From NCBI GenBank assembly GCA_029266635.1, contig JAQSWM010000005.1, positions 310,001 to 374,000 of the forward strand: a DNA stretch of 64,000 bases. Reading direction: 5' to 3'. Shown piece by piece: positions 1-8,880 of this stretch (positions are counted from its first letter, which is position 1; every line of letters begins with the position of its first letter). Both the position numbers and the translations under genes were made by a program. This DNA is from Sphingobacteriaceae bacterium (lineage in GTDB: Bacteria; Bacteroidota; Bacteroidia; Sphingobacteriales; Sphingobacteriaceae). The notes beneath the pieces are model-generated. The model had not been told where the DNA came from, made no database searches, and saw only the letters and a program-made list of their open reading frames with translations.

Positions 1-94
1 TATCAGGAAAGTGATGGTGTGAAAGTAAGGTATAAATTGATTTAACTCAAATGGAACTTCCTACTTTGGGATTCAGAACAGCACCAAAACAAAA

Positions 95-123
95 AAAGCC
101 CTTGCTTATTTGCAAGGGCTTTT
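95..123. terminator. Bidirectional intrinsic terminator
   Basis: A perfect stem (AGCCCTTGC with GCAAGGGCT, five-base loop) is flanked by A7 on one side and TTTT on the other. It lies just after the stop of the leftward secreted-protein gene and would work in either direction. Confidence 0.85.
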
Positions 124-137
124 ACTTTGAAGGCTAC

Positions 138-701
138 TTATTGCCTATTCTCATTTCTGTTGCGGCCATTCCAATCGTTGTCACGATCATCATCGTCACG
201 ATCTTTATCGTGCTTCTTAGATTTCGAATCTCTATCGTATTTTCCGTTCCTGTCGTAATCACCGGAGCCGTAATTGCCATTCCCCTCTACTTTCTTCCGT
301 TGTCCCGGAGGCATGCCGTGTGGGTGTTTGCCAGCCCAGCCGGGTTGCTTCTGACCATTGTCATATTGTCCGTTTTGATTGTACTGGCTTCCATTATGGT
401 AAATTTTCAACCTGTCGGTTACTACTTCATAATGGCCTGGAACTGTCTTCTTGCCGAAAAGAGTTGACTTCTCGTAAGTATCAATCCATACCCGCTTCTC
501 AACAGTTTGCCAATGATACTGTCCACCCTGGTCGGTATAAACGTTCGGATCATCTGTACGGCTTATAATTTGCTCACGCTGATTTGAGTTGTTCCGGGTT
601 GAGTAAGTTCCGTTCTCATTTCTGGAACTGTTATACTGCGCACTCGCTGTGTTAGCTATTAATGCTGCAAAAAGAGCTAACATTGTTAATTTCACTTTCA
701 C
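138..701 (-). CDS. Secreted Asn/Asp/Arg-rich hypothetical protein
   Basis: This 187-residue protein has a clear Sec signal peptide (MKVKLTMLALFAALIANTASA) with likely cleavage after ASA. The mature part is low in hydrophobics. Its middle (about residues 60-100) carries a short aromatic/charged region with HWQTVEKRVWIDTYE and GHYEVVTD. The C-terminal 90 residues are very rich in Asn, Asp, Gly, Lys and Arg and probably disordered. No enzymatic motif is seen. A periplasmic or surface-exposed role is inferred only from the signal peptide. It is a monocistronic leftward gene with its own terminator. Confidence 0.8.
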   Translation of the reverse strand: MKVKLTMLALFAALIANTASAQYNSSRNENGTYSTRNNSNQREQIISRTDDPNVYTDQGGQYHWQTVEKRVWIDTYEKSTLFGKKTVPGHYEVVTDRLKIYHNGSQYNQNGQYDNGQKQPGWAGKHPHGMPPGQRKKVEGNGNYGSGDYDRNGKYDRDSKSKKHDKDRDDDDRDNDWNGRNRNENRQ

Positions 702-802
702 GTTATATCATAGAATTCCGTGCTTCATTGCACTTATGATATAAACTGTTGCAAAAGCAAATTATTGCAGAATATTAATCTAAAATACAGGTAGGGGAAG
801 AA

Positions 803-3460
803 CTATTTGTCGGCAATCGGCAGGCTCACACAAAAAACAGAGCCCTTGCCAAGCTCACTTTGGACTATAATATTTCCGTTGTGGGCTTCGATAATTTGCT
901 TGCTGAGGTATAAGCCAAGGCCTAGCCCCTGATAGTGGCCGCTGATTTTGCCCGAGCGATAAAAACGGCTGAAAAGGTTGGCAGCATCTTTTTCGTCAAT
1001 GCCTATTCCGGAGTCCTTTACAACAATATAAACTTCTTTGTTATCCTGATAACACCTTACCTCAATCTCAGCAGAGGAGTATTTAAGAGCATTTTGCACC
1101 AGGTTGTTGATCACCTGCTCCAGCCTCACTTCGTCGGCTTGAACAAGTGCATCGCTTGTGTTTGAGAAGGAGATAATCCGCCCCGGATTGCTGTCCTGCA
1201 AGCCTTTCACCACATCCTCTGCTACTGCGCTTGCCGATATCGCTGTTTTGTTGAAATTCAACTGGCCTGCACTTGCTTTCGAAACGTCAAGCAAATCTGT
1301 AATCAAACGTTCCAGCCGGTTCACGTTTTTGAGCACTTTCTCCAGGAACGGTGTTGCTGAAGATCCCTCCTTGCTCAAGCTTGACCTCATAACCTGCATA
1401 TAAGCTTTGATGCTCGTGATGGGAGTTTTTAACTCGTGACTGGCAATGTTTAGGAACTCGTCCTTATAGTCATTAAGCTGCCTTAGATATTGTTCGGTGT
1501 TATGTGATGCTTTCAGCTCAATGAGTGAGTTTTGCAACTGGATCTGCAAGGTTTTAACCGACGTAATATCGTGGAAATTGATAAAGACTTCCGCTCCAAT
1601 CTTTTTGGCCATCACATCAAACCAGATCATAGTCCCGTTTAGGGCATATTCAGATTCAAAATGGAGCTCATGCCCGCTTTCAGCTACATAACTATATTTT
1701 TCGAAAACGCCATTCTCTTTGAGTGAAGGAAAATATTTGTTGTGCGATTTGCCGGTAAGGTCTTCGGCTTTTTGGTGGAGGTACGAGGCTACTTTCTCGT
1801 TTACAGCCTTAAACGTAAAATCTACGATTTTGCCATCTTTAATTACCGGATTAAGTAAAACGATGCCTGTAGCCGAGCTGTTGATCAAGGTTTGGAGATA
1901 TGTTGCAGCTTGCTCTATGGCAAGTTTGTTTTGTTTGCTTTCCGTAACATCAGAAAACTGCGTTACAAGACCGTTCTCACCAAGCTTAACTGATGAAATG
2001 CTATACCAGGCATTCAAGCCATCTGCCTGATAAAGTACTTCTTCCTGATAAGGCTCGCCAGTTTCTATTACTTTACAGAAGTTCTTGAATAAGCCATTTC
2101 GCTTAGCTGTCGGCCACCTTTCTAAATAGCTTTTGCTCACACCATCATCAGTATGTAGCCCCAGCAACTCGGAATATCGTTTATTCACCTTAGTAGTTTC
2201 CAGGTCAATAATCTTGCCTGTGCCGTTTCTGATTGCGGTGTAAACTGCAACGCCACTCATAGACGAGTTCAAAACGCTGTCTAAAAACTCATTATGTTGT
2301 TTTAATCTTGTTTCTGAATCTTTTCTGATTGTGATGTCGCCGAAAGTTACCACGATCTTTCGGTCGCCGATTGAAGCTGCCGAGATGTTGAACCAGCGTT
2401 TAATATCATCGTAATAAACTTCAAAAACTCCCCTGTTCCCGTTAATCGCTTCGTTTATGCACTTGAAGAATTCGTGTTCATTGTGGCGCTTTGAAACAGA
2501 AGTCAGCGTTTTGCCAAGCACTTCCTCCGGGTTAAGGCCTACGACACCGCTAAATGCCTCATTTATTCGCAGAAATTTTAAGTCCACAATCTTACCCGAG
2601 CCGTCATGGATTGTTTCAGCAGCATAAACAGCACTTAAAGAACTATTGAAAATAGCATCCAGCTCATTTGCTTTTTGCGATGACAAAAGTTCAAGTTTTT
2701 TAGTTTGAGATATATCTACTGCATTGAACAGAAAACCATCTTCATGTTTGCTAAGGTTATAAGCAACCCAGGCGTTACGCTTCGTAGAATAGTGTTCAAA
2801 TTCCAGTGGTTCTCCAGTTTCGACGGTTTTTACAGCTGCTCTGAAAAAAGCACCTCCATCACGGTCCTGTGTCAGTTGCTTTACTGTGCATCTCTTAAGT
2901 TCATCGGATTCAATCGCAAAAAGATCGGCTGTTTTCTTATTGATCCGTTTTGGCTTAAAATCAATTATGCTATTCATCTCATCCCGGATAGCTTCATAAT
3001 GCCCGATGCCGGTGGTGGAATTATCAAGGATGCCATTAATAAGCCGGATATGTTGTAACCTTTCAAGTTCCGACTTTACTTCAGGTGTTCGGTTCTGAGT
3101 CACACTTATCACCCCATCAAGCACCTTGCTCCGCACAACTTCCATGTAACTGTCCAGCTTCTCATTGAAGTAGGTGTGCGCATGCTGCTCGCCGGTTTCC
3201 CAAACCTGTTTGCAGTGGCTGAAGATTATATTAAGAGACGTTTCGTCTACCAGCTTGGTGCCTACTAAACGTGAGCCAATAATATCCGCTCTGGATGCTT
3301 TCAAAAACTTACTGGCAACTTCGTTGCAGTATATTATCTCAAAATCAACGAGATCTCTGCCGCGGCTTCCGCCAAAAATGGGCTTAGACCAAACCACAGA
3401 CACGGGGATGGAATCGTAAAGTTCAGATATTAGTAGATTTTCAGAGCCTGATGTAGACAT
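803..3460 (-). CDS. Multi-PAS sensor histidine kinase
   Basis: An 885-residue kinase with four or five tandem PAS-like segments over residues 1-640, each with the pattern of a PAS core followed by a PAC-type ending (for example VTFGDITIRK, VTQFSDVTESK, INFHDITSVK). A HisKA domain follows with the phospho-accepting His near residue 675 (ASHELKTP), and then a HATPase_c domain with N box (NNLVQNALKYS), G1 (DSGIGI) and G2 (GLGLGLYLSK). There is no transmembrane segment or receiver domain, so it is probably a soluble, cytoplasmic sensor that passes phosphate to a response regulator encoded elsewhere. It lies 80 nt downstream of the DUF4407 gene on the same strand. The signal is unknown. Confidence 0.93.
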   Translation of the reverse strand: MSTSGSENLLISELYDSIPVSVVWSKPIFGGSRGRDLVDFEIIYCNEVASKFLKASRADIIGSRLVGTKLVDETSLNIIFSHCKQVWETGEQHAHTYFNEKLDSYMEVVRSKVLDGVISVTQNRTPEVKSELERLQHIRLINGILDNSTTGIGHYEAIRDEMNSIIDFKPKRINKKTADLFAIESDELKRCTVKQLTQDRDGGAFFRAAVKTVETGEPLEFEHYSTKRNAWVAYNLSKHEDGFLFNAVDISQTKKLELLSSQKANELDAIFNSSLSAVYAAETIHDGSGKIVDLKFLRINEAFSGVVGLNPEEVLGKTLTSVSKRHNEHEFFKCINEAINGNRGVFEVYYDDIKRWFNISAASIGDRKIVVTFGDITIRKDSETRLKQHNEFLDSVLNSSMSGVAVYTAIRNGTGKIIDLETTKVNKRYSELLGLHTDDGVSKSYLERWPTAKRNGLFKNFCKVIETGEPYQEEVLYQADGLNAWYSISSVKLGENGLVTQFSDVTESKQNKLAIEQAATYLQTLINSSATGIVLLNPVIKDGKIVDFTFKAVNEKVASYLHQKAEDLTGKSHNKYFPSLKENGVFEKYSYVAESGHELHFESEYALNGTMIWFDVMAKKIGAEVFINFHDITSVKTLQIQLQNSLIELKASHNTEQYLRQLNDYKDEFLNIASHELKTPITSIKAYMQVMRSSLSKEGSSATPFLEKVLKNVNRLERLITDLLDVSKASAGQLNFNKTAISASAVAEDVVKGLQDSNPGRIISFSNTSDALVQADEVRLEQVINNLVQNALKYSSAEIEVRCYQDNKEVYIVVKDSGIGIDEKDAANLFSRFYRSGKISGHYQGLGLGLYLSKQIIEAHNGNIIVQSELGKGSVFCVSLPIADK

Positions 3461-3540
3461 ATATGCTACGTTACAAATATTCTTGCTTTACGTGCAATAG
3501 CAAGAATAGAATTATACGTGGATTGTTTGTTTGCGGATTG

Positions 3541-4659
3541 TTAATCCCAGGGATAATCTTCAAGTTCCCGGGCAGAGCTGCGGGTAATAATCTTTTTCTG
3601 CTTACTGATCTCGGCATCTACTTTTGTATCCTGCACGCCATCTGTAACAGCGATGTCGTAATCTTTGGATTTATAGGAGCCATGAATGGCTGATTCCTCG
3701 CTGTTCTGCAGTGCGAAATCATACGGGCCGCTGTTGCTCATTAACTTCACAAAAACAGGCAGGCACTCAAAGAGGATAAACAGCATGCCGATAAACGAAA
3801 TTGCCAGATACGTGTCAAGGTCGCGGGTGCCATCTGCTTTAAACGAAAGCTGGCCAAGTGCCCAGTTTCGGTCAGCAAAACCTGCTACGTTGCTCAGGCT
3901 GTCCAGTTGTTTGCCACTAAACATCCGCTCCGTTGCTAAGCCATCCATGTCCTTGCGCCGGTTAATGAACTCGTCCATTTTGCCAAGCTCGGCACGCACC
4001 AACTGCAGCCGCTCTTCCTTTTGTGACAGCACTGCGGCTTTTTGTTTTGCGTAAGTGCCATATCCGTTTACTCCTGAAGTTTGGTTCGTTTTATCGCCGA
4101 ATACTTCCTGGTTGAGCACAAAGCGGGAGTGGTTGATATCTTTCACAAGTGAATCCTGCTCGGCTTTAAGCTCCTTCATTTTGCCAAGCTCTAAGGTGTA
4201 TTTCCTGGCAAAAGTGTTGTTCAGTGTATCAATTTTGGAGCGTTGGCCATTCAGGTAACTGGTTTTCAATTTCGCCCGTATCTCCTTGTCGAAAATCTTT
4301 AGCTCCAGCGGGCGGGAAATAACCAAGCCAATCATAATAGCCAGCAGGATACGCGGGGTTGCCTGCATAATCTGCTTGTTGGTACTTCCGCTTTTGGAGA
4401 TGCTGGAGACGATGTAGCGGTCCATGTTAAAGATGGCCAATCCCCAGATCAGCCCAAACACTACGGCAAAAGCAACGGCTGCGGGGCTCCCTGAAAACAC
4501 GAAGTACATCGCGTATCCGCCGGATAGGCTGGCGAAAAGGGCAGTAAAGAATATAGTTGCACCAATACCCACGAACTTGTTATGTTCGGTTGGATATTTT
4601 CTTAAAGTATCAACGTGGGCTCCGGAACAAAACCAGAAAAAATCAGTTACCCTTTTCAT
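3541..4659 (-). CDS. DUF4407 family membrane protein
   Basis: This 372-residue protein has three N-terminal membrane segments (about residues 28-54, 57-76, 100-116) and one near residues 290-312, enclosing a 170-residue charged and probably coiled-coil loop (ELGKMKELKAEQDSLVKD and similar). This layout, with the N-terminal FFWFCSGAH, matches the DUF4407 family common in Bacteroidota. The family has no established function. The start ATG is well placed and no longer in-frame extension is plausible. It may share a transcript with the downstream histidine kinase. Confidence 0.85.
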   Translation of the reverse strand: MKRVTDFFWFCSGAHVDTLRKYPTEHNKFVGIGATIFFTALFASLSGGYAMYFVFSGSPAAVAFAVVFGLIWGLAIFNMDRYIVSSISKSGSTNKQIMQATPRILLAIMIGLVISRPLELKIFDKEIRAKLKTSYLNGQRSKIDTLNNTFARKYTLELGKMKELKAEQDSLVKDINHSRFVLNQEVFGDKTNQTSGVNGYGTYAKQKAAVLSQKEERLQLVRAELGKMDEFINRRKDMDGLATERMFSGKQLDSLSNVAGFADRNWALGQLSFKADGTRDLDTYLAISFIGMLFILFECLPVFVKLMSNSGPYDFALQNSEESAIHGSYKSKDYDIAVTDGVQDTKVDAEISKQKKIITRSSARELEDYPWD

Positions 4660-4710
4660 ATTTACCTATAAACGCCTGTGGACTTGACTTGTTACAGCTT
4701 TAATCAATTA

Positions 4711-4740
4711 TTTGCTGTTGTTTGATTTTGTCTATCTTTG
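4711..4740 (+). promoter_or_regulatory. Bacteroidota-type promoter of the rhodanese gene
   Basis: TTTG at 4711-4714 and TATCTTTG at 4733-4740 are separated by 18 nt and match the Bacteroidota consensus TTTG/TAnnTTTG. The first in-frame ATG upstream (4722) falls inside this promoter, which argues for translation starting at 4758. Confidence 0.7.
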
Positions 4741-4757
4741 ATTTAAATACCAAGTTA

Positions 4758-5075
4758 ATGAAAGAAGTAACCGTAGAAGAACTGAAAGAGAAAATGGATA
4801 ACAATGAAGACTTTCAGTTGATTGACGTGCGTGAGCCGTTTGAATACGAGATGTCTAACCTTGGCGGGGAGAATATTCCGCTCGCCGGGATTGTTATTGA
4901 AGCTGCCAAGATTTCCAAGGATAAACCTGTTATCATTCAGTGCCGCAGCGGTGCCCGGAGCGCTGCCGCGATCATGCAACTTGAGCAGAAATTTGGTTTC
5001 GATAATCTGTATAATCTAAAAGGCGGAATATTAGCCTGGGCAGCAGAGATTGAGCCTGATATGCAGGTTTATTAA
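4758..5075 (+). CDS. Rhodanese-like domain protein
   Basis: A 105-residue single-domain rhodanese, starting MKEVTVEELKEKMDNN. The motif IDVREPFEYE and the active-site loop CRSGARS with its nucleophilic Cys are intact, and the typical C-terminal NLKGGILAW is present. It probably acts in cytoplasmic sulfur transfer or redox handling. The start at 4758 is preferred because the longer frame begins inside the promoter. The stop overlaps the next start by one base (TAATG), so the two genes are co-translated. Confidence 0.93.
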   Translation: MKEVTVEELKEKMDNNEDFQLIDVREPFEYEMSNLGGENIPLAGIVIEAAKISKDKPVIIQCRSGARSAAAIMQLEQKFGFDNLYNLKGGILAWAAEIEPDMQVY

Positions 5076-5263
5076 TGGTTAAAAAGTTCCTTCTCAATAT
5101 ATTCTACAACATTGCTATTATTATGCTGGTGTTGAGTGGCATCTGGGCATATAATAACAAGCACTTTCTTTTCATTATTCCGATAGCCGCAGCGATTGGG
5201 CTTTTTATCTTCCTTAAAGTTAGGTTAGTGAAGGAGATAAAAACGTTGACGCGGAAGAAGTAG
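5075..5263 (+). CDS. Small two-TM membrane protein
   Basis: A 62-residue protein with two hydrophobic segments (about residues 8-24 and 29-47) and a Lys/Arg-rich tail (VKEIKTLTRKK). It is coupled to the rhodanese gene by a TAATG overlap. Small membrane partners of single-domain rhodaneses are common, but a role in transporting sulfur compounds is only a guess. Confidence 0.7.
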   Translation: MVKKFLLNIFYNIAIIMLVLSGIWAYNNKHFLFIIPIAAAIGLFIFLKVRLVKEIKTLTRKK

Positions 5264-5269
5264 TTTGTG

Positions 5270-5342
5270 CTGTCATGCTGAACTGAGTTGAAGCATGTTA
5301 GCGAAATTATTCATTGGCTAAGCCTTCGACTCCGCTCAGGCT
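5270..5342. repeat. REP-like intergenic inverted repeat
   Basis: Two inverted copies of a GTCATGCTGAACT / CTTCGACTCCGCTCAGGCTGAC type unit face each other between two convergent genes. The unit resembles the REP-like palindromes widely dispersed in Bacteroidota intergenic regions, judged from memory of such sequences. It may form a hairpin after transcription. Confidence 0.6.
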
Positions 5343-5716
5343 GACACGCGTTTGTAAACAGGCTTAAAGAAATTCACATACACGCTCGCTACTATGGCCA
5401 GTCCGAAGCTTATCCCTGTGATGTAGTCAATCAGCAAAGCCGAAATATTCTCCCCGGTTAGCCCGTCTGCAGCATACTTGATGAAAGAAGCCGGAAGCTT
5501 GGTTTCACCTAATCTTTCCTTTACCTGCCAGTGCCAGTCGGTTAGCGGGCAATAGCCGATGCCGTACCAAATTCCCAGCAGCAGCCAGCAGGCAAGGGTG
5601 ATCCCCGCTCCGATCAGATGCAGCTTTCTGGTGCTTTTCCGTATCCAGCCCAGCAGGTTAAAACCAATTACCAACAGGTGCGCAAGCGTGAGCAGAATGT
5701 TGAGAAACTGTAGCAT
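5336..5716 (-). CDS. DUF2784 family membrane protein
   Basis: A 126-residue integral membrane protein with about four hydrophobic segments. The motif YCPLTDWHWQVKERLG is characteristic of DUF2784. The family's function is unknown. Its start lies immediately after the stop of the dipeptide epimerase gene, so the two are probably one operon. The 3' end overlaps the REP-like repeat. Confidence 0.82.
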   Translation of the reverse strand: MLQFLNILLTLAHLLVIGFNLLGWIRKSTRKLHLIGAGITLACWLLLGIWYGIGYCPLTDWHWQVKERLGETKLPASFIKYAADGLTGENISALLIDYITGISFGLAIVASVYVNFFKPVYKRVSA

Positions 5717-6727
5717 CTATTTCTTCAGTCCGAGCCCCGGCAAATCGCTCAACACCCATTTCCCATCTTTGAACTCAGGATCTTTGAACGGGTTGTTGCG
5801 GGTAAGGAAAGGGCCGTCGAGGTCTGCCCAATCGCACAGAGGAGCCAACGCTGCGCCAGCCAGAGTGCCGATGCTCGTCTCGCTCATACAGCCAATCAGC
5901 ACGCTCATCCCAAGCTCCTTTGCCTTCCTGATCATCTTATAACCCTCGTGCATCCCGGCACTCTTCATTAGTTTCATGTTGATGCCGTGGTAAACGCCTT
6001 TGGCTTTTTCTACATCAGCAAGCCGTTGAACAGATTCATCGCCAATGATCGGAATCGGGCTGCGCTCCGTTATCCAGGCATTATCATCAATGTTCTCCTT
6101 CGCCATTGGCTGTTCTATCAATACCACTCCCTGTTCTTGAAGCCAGAAAACCATGTCGAGCCCTGCTTCGCGATCTGCCCAGCCCTGATTGGCATCCACA
6201 TAAAGAGGTTTATCGCTCACGCTGCGAATGGTATTGATGAGCTCTTTGTCGGTATCGCGGCCAAGCTTCACCTTTATAACTTTACAAGGCCCAGCCTCCT
6301 TCACCTTTTTAAGCACCACTTCAGGCGTGTCGATTCCGATTGTGATCGAAGTGACGGGCATCTTAGTTTGTTCTGCACCAAAATACTCAAAGCAGGGCTT
6401 ATTATCCAGTTTCCCCTGAAGGTCATGAAGGGCAATGTCTACTGCAGCCTTTATGTTCGGGTTGCCTGCGGCGATAGAATCCAGGTAAGCAATGATCTCA
6501 TCGTAATCAAAAGGAAGTTTTGCCCAGCTCAGGTCAAGTTTCGCCATGAAAGCCGAAGCCGTTTCGATGTTCTCGCCCATGTACGGCACCATCGACGCTT
6601 CGCCATGGCCGGTACAGCCCTCGTACGATATTTCCACCAGCATGATCGGTGTGGAGGTGCGGGAGAATTTTGCTATTGTGAACGGGTGCCTTAGCTCCAG
6701 CTCATAAGGTGTGGCAGTTATCTTCAT
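5717..6727 (-). CDS. L-Ala-D/L-Glu (dipeptide) epimerase, enolase superfamily
   Basis: A 336-residue enolase-superfamily protein. The N-terminal capping domain is followed by a barrel with catalytic Lys in KVIKVKLG, metal ligands Asp in VDANQGW, Glu in IEQPM and Asp in GDES, and the second catalytic Lys in MKLMKSAG. This K-x-K ... K arrangement and length fit the dipeptide epimerases that invert Ala-Glu from peptidoglycan. The exact dipeptide specificity cannot be read from the sequence. It is upstream of and probably co-transcribed with the DUF2784 gene. Confidence 0.9.
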   Translation of the reverse strand: MKITATPYELELRHPFTIAKFSRTSTPIMLVEISYEGCTGHGEASMVPYMGENIETASAFMAKLDLSWAKLPFDYDEIIAYLDSIAAGNPNIKAAVDIALHDLQGKLDNKPCFEYFGAEQTKMPVTSITIGIDTPEVVLKKVKEAGPCKVIKVKLGRDTDKELINTIRSVSDKPLYVDANQGWADREAGLDMVFWLQEQGVVLIEQPMAKENIDDNAWITERSPIPIIGDESVQRLADVEKAKGVYHGINMKLMKSAGMHEGYKMIRKAKELGMSVLIGCMSETSIGTLAGAALAPLCDWADLDGPFLTRNNPFKDPEFKDGKWVLSDLPGLGLKK

Positions 6728-6789
6728 GGTATTGCTAAATAACGAAATGTTGAGCCAAAAAAAGGTATTTCGCTGTACATTTACGGCTT

Positions 6790-7749
6790 ATGGCGGTGCA
6801 ACTATTCAATCCGTTTGAGCGGCTTACTTTTAATGATAAAACCTGTTTCCTAAGTGGTGAGGAAGCTCTTGCGGGCGAGAAGCTGACTGTCTTTCCTGAA
6901 TGGATATTGGAGAGGTTTGAACTGCACGATAAGTCTTTTAAACTACTTGATGAAAGCATCATCACTTATCGGGATATAAAAGTGCCTTGCTCTGCCAACA
7001 CGCTGCTCACCCTGAGCAAACTGGAAAATGAAATAAAGGATGCGTTTACATCCGGTTACGATGCTGTTAAGGCTTTGAATGAAATCAGGCTTTTTCAGTG
7101 GCTTGCCAAAATGGTGTACGGCATGATTTACTACGAGACCACTGTGGGCATCAGGCAACAGGCAATGGCAGGCGAGCGGCTCTCCTTTTCACAGTCGCTG
7201 CTTCACAAGTTTGGCAATTTTCATCTGATGCTGCAGTCGCTTATACGGCCTATGGCGTTTGACGGCGCTTTGCCGTGGACAATCTGCATCTTTCCTGTTA
7301 AGAATGAACCGCAAACGTTCAGCTATCGCGATGAGATCAATACACTTATTTGTTCTTTGCGGATGAATGATTTCGGGATAATTGCCTGCCTTCAGGACAA
7401 TGGAGCAAATGGACGTTATCATAAGGAGGTGCTGGATCAGGCTGCGGGCAGGGAGCTGTCGCCAATACAATTCGAAGAGCTTTGTGGGCGATTTTTTTAT
7501 TCGGCCTATTTATTCAACCGCCTGCCCGAATACACCATTCTCCCCACTTCCGAAACCGTTTTTATCGAGGCAATGCCTTTACGCGGCATCAGCAACAAGC
7601 CCTTGTTCGACGACTGGATGGAAAAAACCTACGCTAAAGTTCTCGAGAATTTCTGGAAGCCCTGGGATATCCAATACTTTGAGATCATAAAAAATCCAGA
7701 AAAGGCAATGAGCTTTCTGGATACAGATTCGAGCAACACAGCCCTATAG
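6790..7749 (+). CDS. Hypothetical protein
   Basis: A 319-residue soluble protein, divergently transcribed from the epimerase gene. It is rich in aromatic residues and has no signal peptide or membrane span. I do not recognise the family. A TACATTTA box at 6774-6781 ends 8 nt before the ATG, so the mRNA would be nearly leaderless. Length and codon use look like a normal core gene. Confidence 0.75.
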   Translation: MAVQLFNPFERLTFNDKTCFLSGEEALAGEKLTVFPEWILERFELHDKSFKLLDESIITYRDIKVPCSANTLLTLSKLENEIKDAFTSGYDAVKALNEIRLFQWLAKMVYGMIYYETTVGIRQQAMAGERLSFSQSLLHKFGNFHLMLQSLIRPMAFDGALPWTICIFPVKNEPQTFSYRDEINTLICSLRMNDFGIIACLQDNGANGRYHKEVLDQAAGRELSPIQFEELCGRFFYSAYLFNRLPEYTILPTSETVFIEAMPLRGISNKPLFDDWMEKTYAKVLENFWKPWDIQYFEIIKNPEKAMSFLDTDSSNTAL

Positions 7750-7946
7750 CCGAGCCCTTTTTATCGCCTCATGTCTCTCGTAGGGCATCGTGTTAGAGTT
7801 CGGCGGCTATCGTACTTGTTGTTTTAACGCCCTGCTACCAGCTTCAAATAATTTTTCATTTTCTTAAAACCCAATGGGCAAGTTTGGGTTAGAACAATGT
7901 GCGTAGCCACTTTTTGCAATAGTGCGTATTCGGCTAATGATAGATT

Positions 7947-8096
7947 ATGAAACACGTTATACCTTACACCATCAAAAGAACACTTTTAGAAGAACGAAAT
8001 GCTGCCCGTAACCGCTTCCGCAAAATGGGCCATATGCTCCATATAGCTGTAGGCTTTGCCGCATTTCTTTGGGAATCTCTAAATTTTAAAGCTTAA
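7947..8096 (+). CDS. 49-aa basic micro-protein with C-terminal FLWxxLxFKA
   Basis: An ATG-to-TAA frame encodes 49 residues: a basic N-terminal half (IKRTLLEERNAARNRFRK) and a hydrophobic helix ending FLWESLNFKA. The same architecture and ending occur in a second short gene at 11277-11435 (FLWKVLTFKA), which supports both as real. It probably inserts in or lies on the inner membrane. The function is unknown. Confidence 0.6.
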   Translation: MKHVIPYTIKRTLLEERNAARNRFRKMGHMLHIAVGFAAFLWESLNFKA

Positions 8097-8106
8097 AATC
8101 CCACTG

Positions 8107-8535
8107 TCAGTTAGTGGATTCTGATACGGTTTGTACCCACTGGCCGTCTTTGAATTGGTCCCAGTTTTCTTCAGCCTCTTTAGATAGCTCTAATATCTGC
8201 TTAGGGTCGTAGATTATTATCTCGGGTTTGCCGATATTCTTCACAAGCTTTCCCGTTACCAAAATCTTCTTGCCTTTAAAATGATCTTCAGGGCTGTACG
8301 TAAATTTTTCTTTAGCCGCTGGCGGGATGAATAATACCAGGAGTTGTTTAGGATACGGGGCACCCAGGTTCAGCAAAGTCATCCCATTTTTAAAAACTTT
8401 TGAGCTATACACCTTCGCCAAAACCGCCACCGAGTCGCCGATGTGATTGGGGGCTGTTAAAGCCGAAATCTTGATCTGGCTATATGCGTTACTACAAAAT
8501 ACACCTAGTGCAAACAACAAGAAAAGCTTTTTCAT
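8107..8535 (-). CDS. Secreted OB-fold-like protein
   Basis: The start is placed at MKKLFLLFALGVFCSNAYSQ, a clean signal peptide; the longer in-frame start would add a polar leader. The mature part of about 120 residues has HIGDSVAVLAKVYS, GMTLLNLGAPYP and KKILVTGKLV..GKPEIIIYDPKQI, a pattern typical of small periplasmic OB-fold proteins. A close paralogue sits in the island at 32538-32909 with the same motif order. No catalytic residues are apparent. Confidence 0.75.
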   Translation of the reverse strand: MKKLFLLFALGVFCSNAYSQIKISALTAPNHIGDSVAVLAKVYSSKVFKNGMTLLNLGAPYPKQLLVLFIPPAAKEKFTYSPEDHFKGKKILVTGKLVKNIGKPEIIIYDPKQILELSKEAEENWDQFKDGQWVQTVSESTN

Positions 8536-8568
8536 ATCCCACGTGTTAGTTCCCGGCTTGCCATACAA

Positions 8569-8880
8569 GCCCTAATTACTAACCAAATAGAAAATGAAGT
8601 TGTTTACAGAACATTTACATTCTTTTTCTAAGCTTTTCCGAGCAATCTAAGTACAAATTTCTCGCGACTTTCTCCATCTCTCATGTCTAAACTGAAGCTT
8701 CTATATTGGAATAAATTCGCTCTTGGATCTAATGTTTGTAAAGGCAGCGCTTGCGGTTTAGCCGGTAATGTATGCACAAATCAAAAGTATAGCAATAAAG
8801 CAATTCTTCTTTAGTTTTAACAATTAACTTAACTTGCTCGGTATTTATCCGCTTTTTGGCTTGTAGTTTAACTCAAAAGA
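8569..8880. other. 312-bp intergenic region
   Basis: This AT-rich spacer lies between divergent genes. It must hold the promoter of the M3 peptidase gene, but no full TTTG/TAnnTTTG pair is convincing. No coding frame or strong hairpin is seen. Confidence 0.4.
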